From assembly GCA_965275915.1 (NCBI GenBank), contig CBDHYI010000008.1:310001-374000 (forward strand): a stretch of 64,000 nucleotides of DNA. The letters are read 5' to 3'. The stretch's first letter is position 1; the number at the start of each line of letters is the position of its first letter. Source of the stretch: JBDWFY01 sp965275915 (GTDB lineage Bacteria; Pseudomonadota; Alphaproteobacteria; Rhizobiales; Stappiaceae). The position numbers and the translations under genes are program-made. Below the pieces are notes generated by a model. It searched no databases. It saw only the letters and a list, made by a program, of their open reading frames with translations, and had not been told where the DNA came from. Below, piece by piece: positions 27,373 to 35,792 of the stretch.

Positions 27373-27404
27373 ATTTTTTTAAACCGGACTTCTCCTTGTC
27401 AAAG

Positions 27405-27437
27405 CCGTCAGCGGCCCTGCCGGGTCCGCTGACGGTT
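27405..27437. terminator. Stem-loop between convergent genes
   Basis: CCGTCAGCGG and CCGCTGACGG form a perfect ten-base stem around an 11-base loop, between the convergent acetyltransferase and ABM-domain genes. Only three T residues follow on the plus strand, so it is a probable but weak bidirectional terminator. Confidence 0.6.
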
Positions 27438-27463
27438 TGCAGTGTGATGCGACCCAGGCACAT

Positions 27464-27862
27464 TCACACTTGAGGTGGCGCCACGCAGTCGTCCGGTGCC
27501 TGTTCCCGGTCCGTCAGGCCATAATCCCTCAAGACGGTTGTTACCCGAAGCCGGTAGCTGGCAAACAGGTCGGCTCTGCCTTTGTTCTGTGCACGCCTGT
27601 GAGCCGGCAAATTCCGCCATCTTGCAACGGACTCTTCATCGCGCCACAGGGAGAGCGACAGCAGTTTGCCGGGTTGCGACAGGCTTTGAAATCTCTCAAC
27701 GGATATGAACCCGTCTATTTTCTGCAAATGGTCTGAAAGCTCCGCAGCTATCCCCAGATAGGTGTCCTGAGCGTCCGGATGCGGTTCAACTTCGAAAATG
27801 ACTGCGATCACTGGGGCTGTTTCCTCCTTGTTGCTCTCGACTGTAAACACAGGTCCGGGCAT
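27464..27862 (-). CDS. Antibiotic biosynthesis monooxygenase (ABM) domain protein
   Basis: A 132-residue protein with one ABM ferredoxin-like domain: VIAVIFEVEPHPDAQDTYLG, HLQKIDGFISVERFQS and LSLSLWRDEESVARWRN are the classic blocks. Members include quinone-forming monooxygenases, haem-degrading proteins and many of unknown role; nothing here identifies the substrate. It is transcribed away from the ilvA-like gene, and the two share a 150-base divergent region. Confidence 0.86.
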   Translation of the reverse strand: MPGPVFTVESNKEETAPVIAVIFEVEPHPDAQDTYLGIAAELSDHLQKIDGFISVERFQSLSQPGKLLSLSLWRDEESVARWRNLPAHRRAQNKGRADLFASYRLRVTTVLRDYGLTDREQAPDDCVAPPQV

Positions 27863-28013
27863 TGTGATGGGGGTTGTTCATTCAAACCTCCTGAGAGTGA
27901 TGGGGGCGCACCAATCAGTCTCATCCGGTGAATGCAAATGAACAACCTCCCTAGGGATCACACCTAAGGTATAATTCACAACCGGATATTCACCCGCGGA
28001 CGGAAAAAACCCG

Positions 28014-29273
28014 ATGACTGACTTTATCAAGGCGGTAGAGACCGCCAAACAGGCGATGTCCGCGATTTTGACGCCGACGCCCTTGCAGAACAATGTTTAC
28101 TTGTCCCAGCTCCTGGGCGCGGAAATGTATCTCAAGCGGGAGGACCTGACGCCTGTCCGGTCCTATAAGCTCCGTGGCGCCTTCAATTTTTTCAGAAAGC
28201 GGCTTGAGCCGGCTCAAAATCAGGCGCAGTCGTTTGTGTGCGCCTCGGCCGGCAACCATGCGCAGGGATTTGCCTATACTTGCCGGTATTTCGGGAAAAA
28301 CGGGACCGTTTTCATGCCGGTCACGACACCGCAACAGAAGATCGACAAGACAAGGGCCTTTGGCGGTTCCTTTATATCGATCGAGCTGATCGGCGACTAT
28401 TTTGATCAGTGTTATCAGGCTGCGCAGGCGTTCTCCGAGCAGACAGGCGCCGCTATGGTTCCGCCATTTGACCACCGGGATATTATCGAGGGTCAGGCGA
28501 CCGTCGGTCTCGAGCTGCTTGAGCAAATCGGACCGGATCAGGCGATCGACGTTCTGATTCTGCCTGTTGGCGGCGGCGGCCTTTCAAGCGGCGTGATCCA
28601 GGTTTTTCGACGATGTTCTCCAGATACGAGGATTATACTGACCGAACCGAGCGGTGCGCCAAGCCTCAAGCGCAGTCTGGAGGCGGGGCGCCGGGTACGG
28701 CTTGAGCAGATGGACAATTTTGTCGATGGTGCGGCCGTGGCCGAGATCGGCGAACTGAATTTCGACATCCTTCAGGCGATCGACAAAGAGGATGTGGTGC
28801 TGGTACCGGAAGACCGGTTGTGTGCCACCATCGCCGAAATGTTGAATATCGAGGGTATTGTCCTTGAACCCGCAGGAGCGCTGACCGTCGATGCCGCAAA
28901 AGCGTGCGATAAGGATATGCTGGCGGGCAAAACTGTCGTTTGCGTGACATCGGGCGGCAATTTCGACTTTGAACGATTGCCGGAAGTCAAAGAAAAAGCG
29001 CTCAGATTTTCCGGTCTCAAGAAATACTTCATCCTGCGCATGCCACAGCGGCCGGGCGCGTTGAGGGATTTCCTGGAAATGTTGGGTCCCGATGACGATA
29101 TTGCCCGTTTTGAATATCTGAAGAAGTCGGCGCGAAATTTCGGAACCGTGTTGATTGGTGTTGAAACCAGCGATCCGGCAAATTTCGACACACTCATTCA
29201 AAAGATGGGCCGCTCGGAGCTGAAGTTTCAGGATATTACCGACAATGAAATTCTGGCCGGCTTCATAATCTGA
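28014..29273 (+). CDS. ilvA: Threonine ammonia-lyase (biosynthetic type)
   Basis: PLP enzyme of 419 residues that converts threonine to 2-oxobutanoate and ammonia, the entry to isoleucine synthesis. The PLP lysine lies in PVRSYKLRGAFNFF; SAGNHAQGFAYT is the substrate loop and LPVGGGGLSSGVIQVF the phosphate-binding glycine loop. A C-terminal ACT-like regulatory region (about residues 335-419, beginning KKYFILRMPQRPGALRDFLE) has the short form used by Corynebacterium and many alphaproteobacteria, and is likely to bind isoleucine or valine. ATG at 28014 has a weak ribosome site. The rest of the pathway is encoded at 35.8-40.0 kb. Confidence 0.93.
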   Translation: MTDFIKAVETAKQAMSAILTPTPLQNNVYLSQLLGAEMYLKREDLTPVRSYKLRGAFNFFRKRLEPAQNQAQSFVCASAGNHAQGFAYTCRYFGKNGTVFMPVTTPQQKIDKTRAFGGSFISIELIGDYFDQCYQAAQAFSEQTGAAMVPPFDHRDIIEGQATVGLELLEQIGPDQAIDVLILPVGGGGLSSGVIQVFRRCSPDTRIILTEPSGAPSLKRSLEAGRRVRLEQMDNFVDGAAVAEIGELNFDILQAIDKEDVVLVPEDRLCATIAEMLNIEGIVLEPAGALTVDAAKACDKDMLAGKTVVCVTSGGNFDFERLPEVKEKALRFSGLKKYFILRMPQRPGALRDFLEMLGPDDDIARFEYLKKSARNFGTVLIGVETSDPANFDTLIQKMGRSELKFQDITDNEILAGFII

Positions 29274-29370
29274 TCTCTGCAACCGGTATTGCGACCTGTC
29301 GGCATGAAAAGAGCCGTAAATTGCCCTGTCGGAAACACGATTTTGACGTTCCGTAACCTCAGACATCCTG

Positions 29371-29403
29371 TCAAATGACCCTTCGTAAACAAGACACGTT
29401 CCA
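29371..29403. repeat. Solo copy of the MITE terminal repeat
   Basis: The plus-strand sequence TCAAATGACCC, six bases further GTAAACAAGACACG, is nearly the same as the right end of the element at 32305-32609. By my alignment 27 of 33 positions agree. No partner end is seen nearby, so it looks like a decayed or solo end. Confidence 0.55.
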
Positions 29404-29437
29404 ACGGGTTCGATGCGGGTTTAAAGGGGAATGGAAG

Positions 29438-29686
29438 ATGCGGGTATTTCTGGTTTTGGCAGCGCTCGGGACAGCATTTTTTGCGGGGCCGGCGGCGGCT
29501 CAATCGTGTGCGGAGGCAAGGCAGGTTTTGATCAAGGATCTAAGAGCCGGAATTTCGGCCACACCGGAAAAGCGGGCCAAGGTTCTGGAATTGCTGCAGG
29601 AATCCGTCGAGCAGGAACAGTTGGGTAACAATGCCAAATGTGTCGACAAGGTGAAATTGATCCGGGTTGAACTTGGCATGACCTGA
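29438..29686 (+). CDS. Small secreted protein of unknown function
   Basis: An 82-residue protein with a clear signal peptide (MRVFLVLAALGTAFFAG, cleavage after PAAA). The mature part of about 60 residues is helical and charged, with cysteines in QSCAEARQ and NAKCVDK that could form a disulfide in the periplasm. AAGGGGA lies seven bases before ATG 29438. I do not recognise a family. It follows the threonine ammonia-lyase gene by 165 bases, with the solo MITE end in between. Confidence 0.72.
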   Translation: MRVFLVLAALGTAFFAGPAAAQSCAEARQVLIKDLRAGISATPEKRAKVLELLQESVEQEQLGNNAKCVDKVKLIRVELGMT

Positions 29687-29956
29687 AGGCGAGTGCGAAC
29701 GGCATCCCTCAAGGCTCCGCAGGCAACATTGAGGCGCTTGTCCCGTACGTCGGACTTTTGTCTGATACAGTCGATGATGCTCAACCTGTTCGGCATCTGA
29801 TCGCACGGCGGATAGCCGGTACCGAACGGTGTGGCTTCAGGCGCCTACCGGTTGATCCGTTCCAGGTCGGCCTGCTGCGCAGCACCTGCGGGCGCTGAAC
29901 CGGCCACCATCGGACCTGCAAGCACGAGATGTAAAACGGGGCATCGGCATCCCCCG

Positions 29957-30871
29957 CTATAAGAACAGTTCTCCGCGGGCCACGATAACCGCCTGTCCGC
30001 CGATCCGAACCGCGTGCAATGCGCTCCCGTCAATATCGATTTCAAGATCGATCAGGGACGGACGCCCCATAAGATATCCTTGCTCGATCTGAATAAAATG
30101 CGTGCCGTTCGGCAGGTCGTCAAAGTCTTTGATGACGCCGGCAAAGGCTGCTGCGGCGGACCCGGTGGCGGGATCTTCTTTGAAGCCGATGTCGGGAGCA
30201 AACATCCGGGCATGAAAACCTGAGTCCGTCAGGCGGGTCTCGCGGCAATAGACATAGGCATTGTTGTGATCGCCGTTGCCGAATGCGTCATCCCACAGAT
30301 CGCTTTTGGGCTTTGCCTCGGCCAGTACGCCGATGTCTCGAACCGGAACGAAAGACAAAGGGTACCCCGGCCTCGTACCTGGTCGGCTTGTGATTTTCAA
30401 AGCCGATTTCCATCGGCTCAAGACTCCAGCGCCGCAGCAATCGCTTCTTTGTCCGCGTCAAAGGGCACCTGTTGCGACAGTTTCGGAACATCGAACTCCG
30501 CAAAACCGGTCGCATTCGGCTTGAGCACAACCCCGCAGCGGACGACGCCTATTTTCTGGTCCAGAGCGATAACGGCATCCTGTTCATTGTCCAGACTCGC
30601 CGAACCGCTCCTGTGCCAGGAGGATCGCGGTGCCGATGGTCGGGTGTCCGGCGAAGGGCAATTCGCTTTGCGGCGTAAATATTCGCACACGAACGGGTTG
30701 GGCCGGATTATCCATCGGCAGCACGAAGACTGTCTCCGACAGATTGAATTCTGCAGCAATTTCCTGCATTTGGGTATCCGAAAGACCTTCACAGTCAAGG
30801 ACCACCGCCAACGGATTCCCCGATAATGCCGTGTTGGTAAATACATCGAGCACTGCGTAGCGACGGGCCAT
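29957..30871 (-). pseudogene. PhzF-family isomerase, disrupted by three frameshifts
   Basis: Read across three frames, this is a full-length PhzF-type protein (about 300 residues; a diaminopimelate-epimerase-like fold). It begins MARRYAVLDVFTNTALSGNP, continues with the PFAGHPTIGTA motif and, near the end, has FKEDPATGSAAAAFAG. The frame moves by one base near 30590 (after RFGESG), again near 30425 (after IAAALES), and again near 30340 (after EAGVPFVF, into PVRDIGVLAE). Each shift is in the same direction, so the original frame returns after the third. No single reading frame can make the whole protein. It may be a real pseudogene, or partly sequence error. Confidence 0.85.
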
Positions 30872-31079
30872 GAATTCGAAGTGTCCTTATCGTTCCGGCT
30901 GAGCGACTGTGGCACAAAGTGATCGCCTTGGGCGAGTCTGTTTTTTAAAATATCCAAGCAATCGCAGTCGACAGCACTCGGTCTTGGTCTACGTGAACCG
31001 GCTGGCGCATGCCTCAAGCAAGAATTCGCTTCAGAAAGATGGCGTCGGCGAGGCGGTGCAATCCTGCCGTGCCTTGTCG

Positions 31080-32288
31080 CTATTTCGGCTCGCGCCGCCA
31101 GTTATCAGCGAACTCTACGGACTCCATGCCGGTAAAACGGGCCATGCGCAAAAGTTCGGCCTCTATCCGATCCAGTCTGCTGCGGCTGAGCCGGCAAGCG
31201 CGCTCCGGCCAGAACGCGGTGACGGCCAGCTTTCCCCCCTGTCTCTGACACTTCATGTCAATCCGCCCGATCAGGCGCTGACCCTCAAGCAGGGGGAAAA
31301 CATAATACCCATAGTGTCGTTTCGCCTCGGGCACGAAAATTTCGATACGGTATTGAAAACCGAACAGGCGTTCGGCTCGCTTGCGATCCCGCAGAATCGG
31401 ATCGAACGGCGACAGCGTGCGAACCCGGTCCGGCAGTTTGGGAAGGCTGTTCATCACATCCTCAATATCCGGCCGTGCATAACAACTGCGCGGTTTCTCA
31501 CCGCCAGCAGCGCCGACTTCAACGAGCCGGATTGAATCCTCGCAATGCCGCATACACCACTCTTTTGCCTCCTGCGGGCTAATCAGGTCGTAGAAGGCCG
31601 CGATTTCGCCATGTGTCGCAACGCCGAGCCTCTCAAGTGCGGAGCGGCATGCCCAGTCGACAAACGCCTCTTCACTGACCTGGTCCTGAAAATGTTCATT
31701 GGGGAGAATGCGCTCGCTCAGATCATAGATTTTCTCAAATCCCTGCCTTTCATGAACGGCGATCTCGCCTGTGCGCCACAGATATTCAAGGGCCGTCTTG
31801 CCGGGGTGCCAGTTCCACCAGCCGCCTTCCTTTTTCGGTTTCTCGGTATTTTCCAGATCCCGGGCGCGTGTCGGGCCGTTTGTCGCAATATGGGCCCGAA
31901 CCGCTTCCATCTCGCCCAGAAAAGCACCGCCGTGCCACTTCTCCCAACGGGGATGGAGCCGCCGACGCTCTCTCTCAAACCGGTGACGCCAATAGGGGAA
32001 GACGCTGCTTGGAATTATGGATGCATCATGCGTCCAGTTTTCGAACAGCGTGCGGTCTTTCTCCAGCAGGTGTTTCAGATGCTTCGGCCGGTAAGTCTGG
32101 TTACGCGAATAAAGGATCTGGTGATGCGCGCGCTCAACCGTGTTGATGGAGTCGACCTGGATGAAGCCCAGAGCCCTGATCATGTCGAGCAGGGCCGGGC
32201 GCTGGAGTTTGCGGTGGGGCGACAGCGTCAAACCCTGCAAGTGCATAAAGAGATGACGCACATCGGAACGGTCGAGTGTAAGAGGCAT
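31080..32288 (-). CDS. YcaQ-like winged-helix DNA glycosylase
   Basis: A 402-residue protein of the HTH_42/YcaQ family (DUF1006). E. coli YcaQ (AlkX) is a DNA glycosylase that unhooks interstrand crosslinks. Family blocks: LGFIQVDSINTVERAHHQIL near the N-terminus, ENWTHDASIIP, GRIDMKCQRQGGKLAV and FWPERACRL towards the end. The QVDS segment holds residues shown to matter in the E. coli enzyme. ATG at 32288 is only 16 bases from the end of a MITE-like element, so the natural promoter region appears to have been replaced or interrupted. Confidence 0.88.
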   Translation of the reverse strand: MPLTLDRSDVRHLFMHLQGLTLSPHRKLQRPALLDMIRALGFIQVDSINTVERAHHQILYSRNQTYRPKHLKHLLEKDRTLFENWTHDASIIPSSVFPYWRHRFERERRRLHPRWEKWHGGAFLGEMEAVRAHIATNGPTRARDLENTEKPKKEGGWWNWHPGKTALEYLWRTGEIAVHERQGFEKIYDLSERILPNEHFQDQVSEEAFVDWACRSALERLGVATHGEIAAFYDLISPQEAKEWCMRHCEDSIRLVEVGAAGGEKPRSCYARPDIEDVMNSLPKLPDRVRTLSPFDPILRDRKRAERLFGFQYRIEIFVPEAKRHYGYYVFPLLEGQRLIGRIDMKCQRQGGKLAVTAFWPERACRLSRSRLDRIEAELLRMARFTGMESVEFADNWRREPK

Positions 32289-32304
32289 GGATGCTTCGGC
32301 TTCG

Positions 32305-32609
32305 CTAGAGCGTATCTTGTTTATGTTGGATCATTTGACCGAGGCCATTTTGGTTGCCGGCTAGGCGGGCTGTGCGCCGTGGTGCTTTTTCACCACAAGC
32401 ACAGGCCAACGACGCCGGCGGGCAAAATGGCCCGGCCCATTCGGCATTTTCTATCAACAAACTCTCCCTTTCGTAGGTGGGGAAAATCGGTCCATCGGAC
32501 ATCGTTGCGTCCCTTGCCCGATGCGCCGCATCGCGCGACGGGACGCGCCTTGCCGAATGAACCGATTTTCCACCATCAAGTGACCCAACATAAACAAGAC
32601 ACGCTCTAG
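32305..32609. mobile_element. MITE-like non-autonomous element with 34-bp terminal inverted repeats
   Basis: A 305-base segment bounded by CTAGAGCGTATCTTGTTTAT (left) and, reading inward from the right, CTAGAGCGTGTCTTGTTTAT. The match continues to 34 bases with three differences. A second, internal inverted repeat is present (GGTGGGGAAAATCGGT near 32476 against ACCGATTTTCCACC near 32560). There is no gene inside. The ends carry CTAG, and similar ends occur at 29371 and 50371. The structure fits a miniature inverted-repeat element moved by a transposase encoded elsewhere. Confidence 0.75.
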
Positions 32610-32689
32610 GACTGGGACGACACCTTAGATGATTCCCCGAGAGGAGAAGAACAAAAAATGAACATAGGTCTGAAAATGACTTGTGCCGT

Positions 32690-33859
32690 TCAACAGGTTT
32701 CCGCAGCAGGACTTTCGGAGAATGTCTTTCGAATGATTGCGACAGCGTGGGACGGCATCTTGCTGTGATCGATGTCCTGTTCCGATCTTATCCGGACAAT
32801 CCCGCAGAGTTCCGGGTTTTCCTGCGCGCCGATATGGCGGAGGATTGCCGCTTCCAGTTCGTCTGCCGTTTCCCTGAACTGCAGGCAAACTGCAACGGCC
32901 AGGCGGGGGCCGTCAAGAATGGCATAGAGCCCGGTCATGTCCGCGCTGCGCACATCAAGGCCGGTTTCCTCCTGCAATTCCCGTCCGGTTGAGCCAAACA
33001 GGTCAACACGGGATCTATCAACAATGTCATTGTCGTCGAGAGAACCGGACGGTGGATAGATCTTGCCAGCGTTCGCGGTGTGCGGCGCCATAAGGCCGTA
33101 GATCAGAACATTGTCCGACGATCTGATGATCGGTGCGCCGAAAAGGTTGCGGACGGTTCTGTCGGTATATCCCCAGTCGCGCCAGGCCAAAAACGAAGCA
33201 AAATCAATTTTGGACAAGCGGCCGCTCAGTTTGCCGTTTTCGATCGTCCAGTCATAAAGCTGCAGTAGAGAACCGTTGAAAAGCGCCGGCTTCTTCTCCC
33301 GTACCGTCTGCCAATGGGCATCGATACGTGCACGATTTTCCAATGAAAACGGCCAGTCGCGCTGCTCGAATTTAAGACCTACAGCTTCAACGGGAACAAT
33401 CCATTCGGCCAGGTCCTTCCGCATCAAAGCCACATAGCGTTTGGCGAGTTTGCTCGGAACGTGATCTGTTGTTTTGAAGCCAAGACGGAAAAAGAGGCTT
33501 TCCAACCCCGCCGTCGCTTCCGCCTGAAGCGCCTGGCAGCCAAGCTGCCGGGCATAGTCCTCCGCCCGCTCGATCAGACGTTTTCGGATGGTCCGGTTTT
33601 CATAGTCAGGATCAACCGCCAGATCATCGATCCAGAGGATTCCGTTTTCCGGCCTGATCGCGATAAAGCCGAAGATCGTGTCGTCGTTTTCAGCGACAAG
33701 ATGGATTTGCGCTGCGATACTGACCTCCGTCACCGCGCCGGATTCACGAAAGGCCTCCATGAAGGCGGCATCGTATCCGCGGGCTTCTTTGGCGCGGAAT
33801 TTCAGTTCGCTGAGTGTTTCAGCGTCTTCACAAAGGGCAGGGCGCAGGCGCAAAAACAT
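32690..33859 (-). CDS. GNAT acetyltransferase fused to a Nudix hydrolase domain
   Basis: A 389-residue two-domain protein. Residues 1-150 are a GNAT domain (RPALCEDAETLSELKFRAKE, ILWIDDLAVDPDYENRTIRK, LFFRLGFKTTDHVP). Residues about 155-389 look like a Nudix domain: the box core GRELQEETGLDV is preceded by the glycine-containing PPSGSLDDNDIVD, and a long N-terminal part contains NGSLLQLYDW. The Nudix part resembles larger nucleoside-diphosphate-linked hydrolases. Such a fusion suggests modification and hydrolysis of one metabolite, but the substrate is unknown. Its stop is at 32690, just past the MITE; the nitrile hydratase operon ends 92 bases upstream of its start. Confidence 0.82.
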   Translation of the reverse strand: MFLRLRPALCEDAETLSELKFRAKEARGYDAAFMEAFRESGAVTEVSIAAQIHLVAENDDTIFGFIAIRPENGILWIDDLAVDPDYENRTIRKRLIERAEDYARQLGCQALQAEATAGLESLFFRLGFKTTDHVPSKLAKRYVALMRKDLAEWIVPVEAVGLKFEQRDWPFSLENRARIDAHWQTVREKKPALFNGSLLQLYDWTIENGKLSGRLSKIDFASFLAWRDWGYTDRTVRNLFGAPIIRSSDNVLIYGLMAPHTANAGKIYPPSGSLDDNDIVDRSRVDLFGSTGRELQEETGLDVRSADMTGLYAILDGPRLAVAVCLQFRETADELEAAILRHIGAQENPELCGIVRIRSEQDIDHSKMPSHAVAIIRKTFSESPAAETC

Positions 33860-33951
33860 GCAGGGCGACTCAGTTCGGGGGAGAGAATGTCCATACCCTA
33901 GCTCCGGAGTTTGACCGCGATGCGACCTGCTCTGGATCCGGGGTCTGTTTT

Positions 33952-34341
33952 TTACCTTTTATCCACCGCAGAAAGTTCGACCGGCTGTCCATGCGGCGTC
34001 CTGAGATAGGCGCGCCGCCAGGCGTCTTCCCGTCCTCTGACGTCTTGTGCAGAAATGCGGGTATGTCGTGCAGTCAATTCTTCCAACGCGGAGAGTGCAC
34101 AGCTGTAATACGTCTCCTTGCTGTCCGGCCGACCGGACTGATCGGCCTTCTTAAGATGTGCGCCAAGCGTTTGAGCCCAGTCTTGTGCCGAAAACCGTTC
34201 ATCTTCCACAAGCGAATAAGCCAGTGCCAGAACCTGCGCCTGCCAGGGCTCGGCAAAAACCGGTTCGCCGGCCTCCCCGGCCAGCGGACGCAAGGGCTCT
34301 CTGCGGTCCGAACCATCGGCGGCAGGCTTACGGGCTTTCAA
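33952..34341 (-). CDS. Nitrile hydratase accessory protein
   Basis: About 129 residues, similar to the small activator (P14K/NhlE-type) that inserts the metal into cobalt nitrile hydratases. Family blocks are PVFAEPWQAQVLALAYSLVE and the helical ALEELTARHTRIS segment; YYSCALSALEEL resembles the usual YYEHWLAALEEL. No ATG lies near the conserved start. TTG at 34341 (TTG-AAA-GCC) has GGGAGAG six bases upstream and overlaps the beta subunit gene by 14 bases, so I take it as the start. It is the third gene of the alpha-beta-activator operon. Confidence 0.85.
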   Translation of the reverse strand: MKARKPAADGSDRREPLRPLAGEAGEPVFAEPWQAQVLALAYSLVEDERFSAQDWAQTLGAHLKKADQSGRPDSKETYYSCALSALEELTARHTRISAQDVRGREDAWRRAYLRTPHGQPVELSAVDKR

Positions 34342-34987
34342 GGTAGCTCTCCCACAGATCGATATAGACCCGGTCGCCCTCCCGGCTTTCCTCGCCCCAA
34401 AGGTCTTTTGCCTCAAACGCAATCGTATAAAGCGGTTGCGCCACTTCCTCATGCCGGGAACTGCTGACATCGGGCAGGATATGCGCGCCTCGATAAGCGT
34501 GGACGATCCCCACTGCATTGCGGGCATAAGCGGGCAGGCGCGTATGGCCGGGGTGGCCATGACGAATGGTGCGGACGCGATCGCCCGTCATGAAAAGCGG
34601 TGCCTTGTCATAAGGCCGGTCATAGGTTCCAACCGCAGTCTTCGATCTTAAGACATCCGCCCTGTCTGCCGGCCGCGCCTCCGGGTCAGCGGGGGCGTCG
34701 GCCTTGCCGGTCGCGATTTCCCTCACGCTGGCAACGCCGGAATTGACCATCATGGCCGCATAGGTCTGCATCCACTGATCATAATAGGGCCGGCTCAGAT
34801 AGTCGGCCGGTTCAATAAGCTCGCGGCAGTGGCGGAACCAGTCAAGACTCCAGTCCCCGGCGCGTGTCATGGCGCGCACAATGCCCAGCATGCGTCCTTC
34901 CCACTCCGCGTGAAAGGCTTCTTCGGGTTCGTTCACATCGATTTTTCCGAACCCTTCCTTGCCGCCCAGATCGTGGATGCCGTCCAT
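34328..34987 (-). CDS. nthB: Nitrile hydratase beta subunit
   Basis: A 219-residue subunit that pairs with the alpha chain and contributes arginines to the active site. It begins MDGIHDLGGKEGFGKI, the invariant start of beta chains, and shows YYDQWMQTYAAMMVNSGV and, near the end, the SH3-like barrel with GDRVRTIRHGHPGHTRLPAY and RGAHILPD. Its ATG overlaps the alpha-subunit stop (TGATG), so translation is coupled. Cytosolic enzyme. Confidence 0.95.
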   Translation of the reverse strand: MDGIHDLGGKEGFGKIDVNEPEEAFHAEWEGRMLGIVRAMTRAGDWSLDWFRHCRELIEPADYLSRPYYDQWMQTYAAMMVNSGVASVREIATGKADAPADPEARPADRADVLRSKTAVGTYDRPYDKAPLFMTGDRVRTIRHGHPGHTRLPAYARNAVGIVHAYRGAHILPDVSSSRHEEVAQPLYTIAFEAKDLWGEESREGDRVYIDLWESYLESP

Positions 34988-35637
34988 CAGCCAGCCTCCT
35001 TTGGAGTGAGCGAAAGGTCGCGTTCGGTGCCTATCATGGAATTCCGGGTGACAATCCCGGCCAGTCGCGCCGCATCCCAATCGTCTGTCCTTGCGGGCCG
35101 TTGGGGCATGACCATGTAGCGCATTTCAGAAGTGCTGTCCCAGACACGAACATCGACACCCGGACCAGGATGAACTCCAAACTCGGATAAAACGCCGCGC
35201 GGGTCCCTCACGGCCCGGGAGCGATAGGCGGCGGTTTTGTACCAGTTCGGCGGGATACCAAGCAGTGTGATCGGATAACAGGAGCATAAGGTACAGACGA
35301 CGAGGTTGTGCACAGTGTCGGTATTTTCCAGAACCACGGTGTGGCCCGTTGCCCAGCCCTCGAAGCCGAACTCGGCGACAGCCTTTGGTGCGTCAGTCAG
35401 GAGCAAATCCTTGAACGCCGGATCCGTCCAGGCCCGGGCAACAAGCCGGGCACCGCGTTTGGGGCCGATCTCTTCGGAATAGGCCTCGACCCAGGCATCA
35501 ATTGCACTCGGGTCAACCAGCTTCTTTTCGACCAGCAGACTCTCAAGCGCCTTAACCCGGAGCGCCGGTTCGGATGGCAGATGGCTGTGAAGTTCCTCGT
35601 GAATATGGGCAATTTTTTCAGAGTTATGCTCGGTCAC
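34987..35637 (-). CDS. nthA: Nitrile hydratase alpha subunit (cobalt type)
   Basis: A 216-residue catalytic subunit of nitrile hydratase, which hydrates nitriles to amides. The metal claw is VCTLCSCYP; threonine in C-T-L-C-S-C is typical of cobalt-dependent enzymes (iron types have serine). SRAVRDPRGVLSEFG follows, as in all alpha chains. GTG at 35637 is preceded by GAGGA. No amidase gene is seen nearby, so the fate of the amide product is not clear from this window. The operon order alpha-beta-activator is standard. Confidence 0.95.
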   Translation of the reverse strand: MTEHNSEKIAHIHEELHSHLPSEPALRVKALESLLVEKKLVDPSAIDAWVEAYSEEIGPKRGARLVARAWTDPAFKDLLLTDAPKAVAEFGFEGWATGHTVVLENTDTVHNLVVCTLCSCYPITLLGIPPNWYKTAAYRSRAVRDPRGVLSEFGVHPGPGVDVRVWDSTSEMRYMVMPQRPARTDDWDAARLAGIVTRNSMIGTERDLSLTPKEAG

Positions 35638-35736
35638 GGCGGGCGGTCCTCAAACTGTGGTTGCCCGCAACAATAGCAGCAAAATCAAGTCCCATTGATC
35701 ACAATGCCTGAAGCACCCATAAAGTTACGCGATGAA

Positions 35737-35767
35737 AGAAAAACGGCCCGCGCGAACGCGGGCCGTT
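35737..35767 (-). terminator. Rho-independent terminator of ilvC
   Basis: On the minus strand ACGGCCCGCG, TTCG, CGCGGGCCGT form a strong hairpin with a stable tetraloop, followed by TTTTTC. It lies about 26 bases after the ilvC stop. Confidence 0.9.
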
Positions 35768-35792
35768 GGCATTCTTGCCTTTTTGAAGACGA

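Noticed and set aside
27863..28013. Possible attenuator or operator before the threonine ammonia-lyase gene
   Set aside because: A TATAAT at 27970 exists, but there is no matching -35 box at normal spacing, no leader peptide with Ile codons and no terminator hairpin.
29845..30045. 66-residue minus-strand frame ending GAAQQADLERINR
   Set aside because: Overlaps the phzF 3' end in another frame; no ribosome site, and similarity to a real protein could not be argued.
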